Shown here in pieces: positions 18,592-27,600 of a stretch of DNA of 64,000 bases. The translations under genes and the position numbers were made by a program. The DNA lies in the NCBI GenBank assembly GCA_010206265.1, contig VIQV01000023.1:186001-250000 (forward strand), given 5' to 3'. This DNA is from Lachnospiraceae bacterium MD329. Lineage in GTDB: Bacteria > Bacillota > Clostridia > UBA1381. The notes below the pieces were generated by a model. It saw nothing but the letters and a program-made list of their open reading frames with translations. It searched no databases and was not told where the DNA came from. The stretch's first letter is position 1. Each line of letters opens with the position of its first letter.

Positions 18592-21500
18592 TTATATTCC
18601 TTCTGTCATTATTCTGTATAGTACCGCTGCTGCTTCGGCTCTTGTCAGGCTCTTTTGAGGCGCAAAATTACCATTTTCGTCGCCGCTAATATAACCTGCC
18701 TGCGCCATTAAGGCTACTGCTTTTTTAGCATAATCGGCAATACTGCTTTTATCTCCAAAGGTCATTTCAGGAACAACCTCTGCTTTATCTGCTGAATCAG
18801 GTACGGGTTCAGGAGTTTCCTCTGCCTCAGATTCCTCCTCAATCTCAACCGTTTCCTGAGTTTCATCTGTCGGTACTGCTGTCGGTTCAGTAGTCTTCTC
18901 TGTTACAAGTTCAATGGCTCTTCTGCACATAACAGCCATATCCTGTCTTGAAATTTCTTCTCCCACACCAAACATATCATCACTTATACCTGATACAATA
19001 CCCACCTGCAGCGCTGTATTAACATAATTAGAATACCATTCGCCTTCAGCAACATCTTTAAATTCACTGCCCTTGTCTGACGTAAGTTTAATATCCAATG
19101 CAGTAAGCAGCATTCTTACAAACTGCTCTCTTGTCACATTATCATTAACGCCAAAAGTTCCGTCACCATAACCGTTTATAACATCTTTGCTGAACAGATA
19201 TTCAATAGATTCTCTCGCCCATTCAGCCTTATATATATCTGAGAACGCCTCACCGTTAGATGGTATTATCAGATTTTTCTCAGGCTGCGGCGGTGTTATT
19301 ATTGTCGTTGTATCGCCTGAAATATTTATTGAATTTGAATGGTTAGGCTTTACGGAGCCTCCTCCACCGCCGCCACCGCCACCGCCTGACGATGCTGGTT
19401 GTACCGATACATTAAAGGTTCGGTATTCTGTTGCACTTCCATACTGCACACTTGCTGTAAGTGTAACTGTTACTGCATTACCTGCAGGTCTTGAAACTAC
19501 TCCGTCAGCAGAAAGCACCTTTTCATTACTGCTTTTCCATATGATTTTCGAACCGTTTATTCTTCCTGTTGTTTCCATTCTTATATTTGAAGTGATACTT
19601 GCACCGTTACGCACGCAGGTGATTGAATCTGCATCTACTCTCGCTTTTTCAGCATCACCTGTCGTTCCAGTTCTGTTTTTCTTCACAAGAACTTTAAAAT
19701 CTTTAGTCTTTAACTCGTCATCTATCTGCATTTTTGCTGTAACTGTTATTAGAGTATCTTTATCTATATTCTGAGGAGTGGCCAAAACCACTATAGGATT
19801 TGTTATACCCTGAGCTTTATATTCTGCTACCTGTTCAGCAGTATAACCGCAGTTTATAAGTTCGTCTACCGGTATTCTCTTTGTTTCTATCTTCAAAACA
19901 TCTGTATCTGATGATTTCCACGTAAACATATTACCTGTCAAACCATCTGTTCCCTGATATTGCAAAGTGAACGGATGTTCTGCAATATAGTAACCTGTTG
20001 TTTCATCTTTTGACAGAGTTGGAATTTCCAGTGCGTCCCAATATGTATCACGATAGTCCTCAGTCATATTTTCAACATAAATATTATCAATTAAATATTT
20101 ACCGCCGGTAGTATTTCTGTCCATCATAAACTCAATAGTCGGGAACATATCCTGAGCATTTCTGAAATTCAATCCCGTAGCCATCTGCATACCGTCATAA
20201 TAAAAATCCCATTTATGCGTATTTGAATTTGCCACTATAACTGCCTTTACCCAATCGCCTACAGGGTGACGGTAACTGCTGTCACCACCCATAAAATCTA
20301 TGGACGATTCATTATCAAACATTCTCACATACCCTGCTGCACTATATCCCTTAAAGTTTGACGTAGATTTACTTCCAAGCATAAAACGACACATTTGCGA
20401 AGCCTTTGATGTTCCCAAGCCCATATTAAACTTCTGATTACCGTCTATTACATAAATATCCATAGACATCATAATCACGCCTTTTGGAGCCTGCTTTGTT
20501 GCAGGGTCTATCAACTGTATCCAAAGAGGAGTGGAATTTACTCCGTGCTTTTGGTATTCATTATAATAAAAGGCAAAATTCTCATTATATCGTCCGTTCG
20601 CTTGTTCCTCGCTTGTTTCAGCAGTTAATGCTTTAGGACGTCCATACTTGCTATCGGTTGCCATTATACGCTTATCAAAGTGCTGAGGCGTATCATTATC
20701 ACCGTGCAGGAACGAATCAAAACACCGCGATTCCTTTAACGTATCTATTCTTATTCCGTGGAACATATCTCCATTTACCGCTTCTACATTATCCGATATA
20801 GCTTTGTAATCTCCGTCAGGCTGAGTAACTGCATCTTCCTGAAAGTCATTATAATACACAGGATTCCATTTTCTTACCGATACTTCAAAAATCTTTTTAT
20901 ATTCTGCATCACCCTTTTTTAGTGTAGCAGTAAGTGTCACGGGAACACCGCCGTCCTCTGTACACTCCTCATCTCTCGGACGTGTTACCACTCCGGTATA
21001 ATTTCTTTTTATATGAGAAATTTCCTGAATATCAATATACTTGGAGTTACTGCTCTCCCACGTTATAGATGAACCGCTTGCTCCTGTCTTATCCAAATCA
21101 ATATCGAAATATACAGCCGTTTGACTCGCCGCTTTAAGTGCAAGACTTTTTGCATCATTTCTTACAGCTTTTTCATCATCTGTTAAATCAGACGGCTCAT
21201 TTGTTGCATTTGGAGTCGAGGTTACATTAGGCGTACTCGTTGGAACTATTGTCGGATTAACCGTCGGTTCAATCGTTGGATTCAGCGTTGGTTCAGTTGT
21301 GGGCGCACTTGTAGGGCTGTCCGTTGGTTCAGTTGTTGGAACACTTGTCGGCTCAGTCGTTGGCTCGTCTGTCGGTATATCTGTTGGCTGTACTGTACTC
21401 TCAACAAACTTTGCACCGCAGAAACGTCCTTTTGAACCGTCTACAAACACATAGTAAACGTGTTCTGCCTCAACCTCTGTACTAAATATCACATTTTTTT

Positions 21501-21936
21501 TACCAAGTACCGCTCCCATATACGAATCAAGCGCAACTTCCTCGCTTAATTCATTTTTCGTCGCAACTGCATTTTCTTCTATCAAATATGCCGACTTGCT
21601 TACATCAGCTACATATGCCGAAAAAGTTCCGTCAGACGGTGCGATAAATTTAAGAGCTGTTCCTGTAGCCTTGCCTTCTGACCAGCTGCCATTTATACCG
21701 CTGGTAATCCAGCCTCCATATGTTTCTCCGTCTTCAAATGGTCTTGAACCTTTGCCGAATGTCAAGTCTATAAGAGGTGTCAGACCGGGCATAAGCTCAG
21801 TACCTGCAGCAACATCAATGCTTGCCGACCACGAACTGTCAGCTGCAAAAACAGCAAACTGAAACGGAACTGCATATGCTATAAATATTGTAAACGCTAA
21901 TAAAAGGCTTACATGTTTTTTATTTTCTGTTTTCAT
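18592..21936 (-). CDS. SLH-anchored multi-domain surface protein without recognised enzyme domain
   Basis: Exported 1114-residue wall-bound protein. In order: signal peptide (1-31); a beta-rich module ending GRFCGAKFVE (about 35-180), related to modules in the pectin methylesterase; a long Pro/Thr linker of TEPT-type repeats (185-250); an Ig-like domain; a LamG/concanavalin-like region (about 355-635); two more Ig-like domains; a run of ten glycines; and three SLH domains at the C-terminus. An acidic, Glu/Pro-rich insert separates SLH 2 and SLH 3. SLH domains bind pyruvylated wall polymers. I see no catalytic motif; a substrate-binding or scaffold role on the cell surface is inferred from the operon (between GH28 and another SLH gene). 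AGGAGG precedes the ATG. Confidence 0.85.
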   Translation of the reverse strand: MKTENKKHVSLLLAFTIFIAYAVPFQFAVFAADSSWSASIDVAAGTELMPGLTPLIDLTFGKGSRPFEDGETYGGWITSGINGSWSEGKATGTALKFIAPSDGTFSAYVADVSKSAYLIEENAVATKNELSEEVALDSYMGAVLGKKNVIFSTEVEAEHVYYVFVDGSKGRFCGAKFVESTVQPTDIPTDEPTTEPTSVPTTEPTDSPTSAPTTEPTLNPTIEPTVNPTIVPTSTPNVTSTPNATNEPSDLTDDEKAVRNDAKSLALKAASQTAVYFDIDLDKTGASGSSITWESSNSKYIDIQEISHIKRNYTGVVTRPRDEECTEDGGVPVTLTATLKKGDAEYKKIFEVSVRKWNPVYYNDFQEDAVTQPDGDYKAISDNVEAVNGDMFHGIRIDTLKESRCFDSFLHGDNDTPQHFDKRIMATDSKYGRPKALTAETSEEQANGRYNENFAFYYNEYQKHGVNSTPLWIQLIDPATKQAPKGVIMMSMDIYVIDGNQKFNMGLGTSKASQMCRFMLGSKSTSNFKGYSAAGYVRMFDNESSIDFMGGDSSYRHPVGDWVKAVIVANSNTHKWDFYYDGMQMATGLNFRNAQDMFPTIEFMMDRNTTGGKYLIDNIYVENMTEDYRDTYWDALEIPTLSKDETTGYYIAEHPFTLQYQGTDGLTGNMFTWKSSDTDVLKIETKRIPVDELINCGYTAEQVAEYKAQGITNPIVVLATPQNIDKDTLITVTAKMQIDDELKTKDFKVLVKKNRTGTTGDAEKARVDADSITCVRNGASITSNIRMETTGRINGSKIIWKSSNEKVLSADGVVSRPAGNAVTVTLTASVQYGSATEYRTFNVSVQPASSGGGGGGGGGGSVKPNHSNSINISGDTTTIITPPQPEKNLIIPSNGEAFSDIYKAEWARESIEYLFSKDVINGYGDGTFGVNDNVTREQFVRMLLTALDIKLTSDKGSEFKDVAEGEWYSNYVNTALQVGIVSGISDDMFGVGEEISRQDMAVMCRRAIELVTEKTTEPTAVPTDETQETVEIEEESEAEETPEPVPDSADKAEVVPEMTFGDKSSIADYAKKAVALMAQAGYISGDENGNFAPQKSLTRAEAAAVLYRIMTEGI

Positions 21937-21950
21937 ATGAGCCTCCTGTC

Positions 21951-24635
21951 TTAGTCAAATGAATATACCATTACTTCATTTAATTCGCCCATTTTCTTTG
22001 AGCGTACAAATACATAATCGTCTTTTGAAATATCTTCTATATCTCCCAATTCAAGCTGACGCTTGCCTACATTATAAACGTACACAGGTACATTCTTTAG
22101 GTTTATAGGACGATAATAATCAATAATCTGTATCTTGCTCTTACCGCCGTCATATCCAAGCACTTCACTTTCTGTAAGTCCTAAATTCAGTATATAATCC
22201 ATATATCTTGCTCTTACTGTACCAAAAGATATATATAAATCATCATAGAAATCCTGCTTTGTTACCGAACCGGTTCCGCTCCAGTCCTCAAAACGGCTTT
22301 CACCAAGATTATCCTTTAAGTCGTCCGCTGCGTCAAAGATTGTAAGATTATTGTTATATACCAGTCTGTACGCACTAACCTCGCCGTTATTATTAAGGCT
22401 GTATTGTAATGCATCACCTGTATGGAAGTTATCACATCCTGTATCAAAATTCTCATTTCCCACTCTGTTTTTCCATCCGTCTTCATATGTTACCGAATGG
22501 ACATCTGTCGGAAATACAAGAGTTTTTTCCTCGCCATTTTCATATCCTTCAACAAGCCATATATCCTCGTCGTCATCATTTATGGAAGATGATACTTCTT
22601 TTATAAAGAACAAATTATTACCCATTGAAACTGTTTTACTTATATCTTCAACTATAAGAAGCGCTCCTACTCTGCCTTGTCTGTCAACATCATAACAAGT
22701 AACATCCGAGTAAGTTCTGTTCTTTAAATCAGACATACTTAATATATTATAATCGTCTTCGTCCTTTCTGTCAAAACGCGGCATAGAGAATATCACAGTA
22801 TCCTCTGTAACAAGCGACATACCCATAATACCGTCAGTATATCTTACCGAACTTTTATTCCAACTCTTAACAAACTCTGTTTCATTGACATAATCAACAA
22901 TTGAGCTTGCATCATAAGGACGATTAATTTTTGTCAGGATACCGTCATTATTTGTTGTGTATGTAACAATATCTCCTGTCAAAATACAATCAGGAATGGC
23001 ATTATATCCCTTACGCTGTCCGTTCACTTTAATATTGTCAGCACACTCATAAGTTACTACCTCTTCGCCTGCTGTATAAAGCTTAACATAAGCTCTCTGC
23101 GGACCGTCATCAACATATGACTGCAAAACATATGCGTAGTCATTATTATTGTTTCTTGCTTTTTCCACAAGACCTAAAATCTTTCCGTCAGTTGTAAGCG
23201 CAAATACCCCTGTTGTTCCTACTGTATATACTGCGGTGCTATAGAACGACTTATCATACTCTTCACCGCTTATTTTTACAGTATCCTTTGACTGTCCTTT
23301 AATTTCTCCCTCGACTGTCTTTCTCGAAACATACAAAACTACCTGTTCACCGTCAAGACTTTGTTCCATTGTTATCGCGTCATTTGACTTTATATCATTA
23401 AAACTCGCCGCTTCGCCGTCTATATACACAGTCACATCATTTTCATCAGGCAAAATTGATATTACATCATTAAGCTGTCCGCCCTCCGTACCCTCTGGAG
23501 AACCGTTTTTAAGATATAGTCTGCCGCTCTTTTTATCAACGCGTTCAACAAACAAATGCTTATAATTTCTTACTATTATCACATTAACTGCACCTGAAGA
23601 GCTGTTAGATATGAAAGTTATTTCACCTTCAGGAACATTCAGTACTTCATCAAGCTTTGTATAGCTTGAAAAATATCTGTTGTTATAAATGACTGCCGCC
23701 GATTCAGAAACCTTTAGGTTCTTTTTTCTGTTATTTATATAATAGTTGACTTTATTTCCTTCAACCTCAATATCATCAGCATTATATGTATATACGGTAT
23801 TAGCGTTTGGCTTTTCTGCAAATGCCACAATTGTTTCATCATCATTATAAAATGCTCTTACATTATATCCTACATACTTTGCAATATTTGTAGTTCCTGC
23901 ATCATATACGACACCGTTGATTTCAACTCCGTTTTCAGGAAGTGTTTTATCACTTGCAAGAACAGTTTTTTCATAACCTGTTACAACACCTGTAACCTCT
24001 GAAACATCCCAGATTTTTTCAAGCTGTGTTTTATCGCTTTTTTTATAGGTGCGTCCGTCACTTTCCATAGGGTTTGTAAATAAAGCATTATATATCAATG
24101 TTGTTACATCAGTTTTTGTAAGAACTGAATTTGTAAGAAGCTTTAAATTTTTATTAAGCCCACAGTCAGTAGCGGTTTTTATATATCCGCCCGGATAACC
24201 TCCGCTCATTTTTGCTACGTCACCATAATTAAGACAGTTCAGCGTTACTCTTACTGCCTCAGCATATGTAATTTCATCATTCGGATTATATTCACGTCCG
24301 CTTTTGGCAATCGCGCCGATACCTGCAAGAAATTCAACAGCCGCACCTTCAGGCGTTGTTGTGTCAACATCTTCAAAATACCCATTAGACACCTGACTCA
24401 CTGCCGCTTCACAACCAATCAATCTTGTAGCATAAAGCGCAAACTCTCCTCGTTTAACAAGCGTTTTACTTCCAAATTCAGTTTCACTTACAGGAGTCAT
24501 AATTCCCAGACTCGTAACAAGTTCAACTGCAGTATTCTGAATCGGTGTTTCCACATCACTATATGCCAGCGCACTCACTGCGCCCAAACTTAAGCATACA
24601 GTCAGAATAACAGAACATATTCTTTTTATCATCAT
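21951..24635 (-). CDS. Surface protein with N-terminal SLH domains, function unknown
   Basis: Exported 894-residue protein: signal peptide (about 1-24, cleaving near ALAYS), then SLH-type repeats over residues 25-200 (YSDVETPIQNTAVELV, FEDVDTTTPEGAAVEF, RGEF, ITYAEAVRV). The remaining 690 residues are beta-rich, acidic and without a family I recognise; recurring short units contain GxVxG, VYIDG and VTYxxN patterns, suggesting repeated small beta-barrels. This N-terminal-SLH architecture is common among abundant surface proteins of related Clostridia, but the function is not known to me. It follows the SLH-pectate lyase by 14 bases and precedes the SLH protein at 21936, so all three are likely made together. 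Confidence 0.8.
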   Translation of the reverse strand: MMIKRICSVILTVCLSLGAVSALAYSDVETPIQNTAVELVTSLGIMTPVSETEFGSKTLVKRGEFALYATRLIGCEAAVSQVSNGYFEDVDTTTPEGAAVEFLAGIGAIAKSGREYNPNDEITYAEAVRVTLNCLNYGDVAKMSGGYPGGYIKTATDCGLNKNLKLLTNSVLTKTDVTTLIYNALFTNPMESDGRTYKKSDKTQLEKIWDVSEVTGVVTGYEKTVLASDKTLPENGVEINGVVYDAGTTNIAKYVGYNVRAFYNDDETIVAFAEKPNANTVYTYNADDIEVEGNKVNYYINNRKKNLKVSESAAVIYNNRYFSSYTKLDEVLNVPEGEITFISNSSSGAVNVIIVRNYKHLFVERVDKKSGRLYLKNGSPEGTEGGQLNDVISILPDENDVTVYIDGEAASFNDIKSNDAITMEQSLDGEQVVLYVSRKTVEGEIKGQSKDTVKISGEEYDKSFYSTAVYTVGTTGVFALTTDGKILGLVEKARNNNNDYAYVLQSYVDDGPQRAYVKLYTAGEEVVTYECADNIKVNGQRKGYNAIPDCILTGDIVTYTTNNDGILTKINRPYDASSIVDYVNETEFVKSWNKSSVRYTDGIMGMSLVTEDTVIFSMPRFDRKDEDDYNILSMSDLKNRTYSDVTCYDVDRQGRVGALLIVEDISKTVSMGNNLFFIKEVSSSINDDDEDIWLVEGYENGEEKTLVFPTDVHSVTYEDGWKNRVGNENFDTGCDNFHTGDALQYSLNNNGEVSAYRLVYNNNLTIFDAADDLKDNLGESRFEDWSGTGSVTKQDFYDDLYISFGTVRARYMDYILNLGLTESEVLGYDGGKSKIQIIDYYRPINLKNVPVYVYNVGKRQLELGDIEDISKDDYVFVRSKKMGELNEVMVYSFD

Positions 24636-24649
24636 TTTATCCTCCCCTA

Positions 24650-27600
24650 TTATTCCTTGTCTTCAGACCACTGCCATTTTAGCGTCTGATACAATATTAC
24701 AGCTGACGCGGCACGGTTTGCGCTGCCTTTCGGGTCAAACCGATTATCGCCCACACCATTTATAATGCCGCTCTGATATAAACTTACCACAGAAGGTTTT
24801 GCATAATCAGAAATCTCATTTTCATCTTCAAAACCTGTGTAGTCACGAACACTTTCAAGATTCAGTCCCAGAGCCGTTAAAAGCCGTACTGTCATTACAG
24901 CCATATCCTGTCTTGATATTTTATCATTTGCACCAAATACAGTGTCGCTGTAACCGCTTACAATGCCCATTGAATATGCCATTGCGACAGCCGGATAATA
25001 CCAAGAGCCGCTCGGAACATCTTCAAAACTGCACTGTGCGTCCTCTCCTATAAGCTCAAAACCTCTCAAAAGCATAGTTATAAACTCAGCTCGTGTAACA
25101 TCGCGTCCGGGTTCAAAAAGACTTTCAGTAATTCCATAGACAATCTCACGGTTATGCAGTTCATTAACTGCATTCTCAGCCCATTCGAAACCTTTCATAT
25201 CATCAAAACCTGATTTTACAGGTTTATCAGTACTATCAGGTGTTTGTGTTTCTACAGGTTTTGCTGTTTCACTTGGTTTCGGAGTAGTACCTCCCGTAGG
25301 TCCTCCGCCGCCACCTCCGCTTGACGGTCTTACACCGGAAGTTCCTTCTCCCACTTCATTATCCGGTTTCTTTGTCACCTCAGGACCTGTCGCCGGTTCT
25401 TCCCAGCCTTTATATGCATACATATAATCGACATAGACATCTTGTGTTCCTGCAAGACGAGAACTTATCTGCCATCTTGCTATATTATTTGAAGTTGCCG
25501 AATCTGAATATTCCAAATCCTTACCTACAAGAGAATCGTTTATGTACAGATTACAGGTACCTCTGTCTGCGTCCATAAGCAGCTTAATGTCATACCACGT
25601 ATCCTCATAATACTTTGAAATGGTATTTGAACCGTTAAATATAATATCATTCTTGGTAAACTGAAGAGTTACTATATTACCAAAGGCAGTGGCAGTATTT
25701 TCGCCTGTCTGTTCAACGTCAGCGTCACTGTCGCCCAAATCTGCACTGTCCTGCTGTATATAGAAACGGAATTCAGGAGCCTGATTCATCGGGTCAAGCT
25801 CTTCATCTTTAATCATTATTCTTGCCCGTATTGTCGATTGACCGTCAAGAATTGTATCAAATTTCTTAGCGTATGTAAAACCGTGGTCGTGGTTGTCATC
25901 ACGGAGCATTAAAATCGGGTCTGAGCCGTCAATGCTTGTCGGAATCGGGATTCCGCCCAAAGTATAAATATACCAATCCTTTTCATCACCGTAAACAGTA
26001 ATAAATTTAGTTGTATCTCCTTCACCTATATCAGCATTTTTGATATTCTTTGCATAATCCTCATTTACAACATACTTTGTAGGTATTATTGCAATACCTG
26101 ACAGCGGAACATCATATTCCTTAGGATATTCTATAATACTATTACTGCTTACGCTTATGCCCTCAACCTTATAAATGGCATTTCCATCCTTATCTTTTTC
26201 GCTTGTTTCCTTTGCCTTTTTCGCATTATATACTGCGCTGTCACTTTCTGTACCATCACCTGAAACAGCTCTAAGCTCCAGATAATATTCCTTATCATTT
26301 GACAATCCTTTTAAAACATATTTTGTTGTTGTTGACGGAAGCTCTACTGATTTTGCTCCTGACATATCCTTATTGGTTGAATACCTCAAAATATAATGGT
26401 CTGTAGAATTGTCGTACTCGTTATTTCCAATAGTCTTAACAGTATGACTGCCTGCGCTCATTGTCTTATATGACTTCTGCGCTGAAGCCGGTTCAAAGGT
26501 AAGTGTTATCTGTTCATCAAACGGTATATACTGGATAACTCTCGGCTGTCCCGGTTTCCCTGAAGACTGTACTCTCGTCCTAAAAGTATAAGTATCAGAA
26601 CTCAAATTGGTAACACCCTTATCGGAATATGTCATAATTTTATATGAATACGCCGTGTCAGGCTTTAAACCGTCCAAAATTGCAGAGAAGTATGTTTCAA
26701 AATCCTTTGCATCATTATAACCTGTGCTCCCGTAATCGTAATTACTATTAAGCGCAATTTTCTGAGCATTCTCAAGATTAAAATCTGTTCCCTCGCAATA
26801 ATAAACCTCAGCTTTTGCACGTCTTACCGTATTAAATAGAATTTCGTGACTCTTATGAGTATCATACTTCGGAGAACCGTCACGCACATTTTCAGCATTT
26901 ATCGGGTCATTTTCTTCACTGTCAGCAATTTCTGTATCGCCTGCACAGTAGTCATTGATATAATACTCAAGATTTGTATATCCTCTGCCTTCAAAATCAA
27001 GCATACTTATGTCCTTGCTTGATGAATATTCAGGGTGTTTATCCCATCCCATAAGACGTATAAAGAAATCCGGAATACCGTCACCGTTTGAGTCAAATTT
27101 ACCATCACGGTAAACTGTCGGCAACTGCGGCCAGTCATCGTCCGTCCATTCCGTATCGACAACATCTGTACCTAAAAATCCGTCATTACCTCCTGAATTT
27201 GCGTGGTCATAGTTGCCTGCGCCATCTCCCCAATCAGCACACTTCATACTAACACCACCGTATGCGATATATCCGTCATTACCTGTATCTTTTGTAGCAT
27301 AGCCATCAGGTTTTGTAAGCTGATTATTGGATATGTCATACAGTTCAAAGGTGTCATATATGCCATCATTTTCAGTGTATTCTCTCATAACAAGACGATA
27401 CTTATTACCCTTTTTATCAATCGCATAAAGAGAATCAAGATGATTATCACAGGAAACAAACTTATATTGCTCTTCTATAGTATAACCTGTTGGGTTAGGC
27501 ACACTGATTCCATCTACATCATAAACAATAGCTCCTCTTTCGTCCTTATACACCGTATGAGTATGTACCGGCAATCCGTATGCTGTTTCATCTGTATATC

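Noticed and set aside
17211-18640. Possible missed signal peptide on the GH28 polygalacturonase
   Set aside because: The upstream gene ends two bases before the ATG, the ribosome site fits this start, and the catalytic fold begins within the first ten residues.
21190-21400. Short tandem DNA repeats that might be a CRISPR or satellite
   Set aside because: They encode the Pro/Thr linker (TEPT units) in frame; a similar stretch at 7320-7370 encodes the linker of the esterase. No spacers are present.
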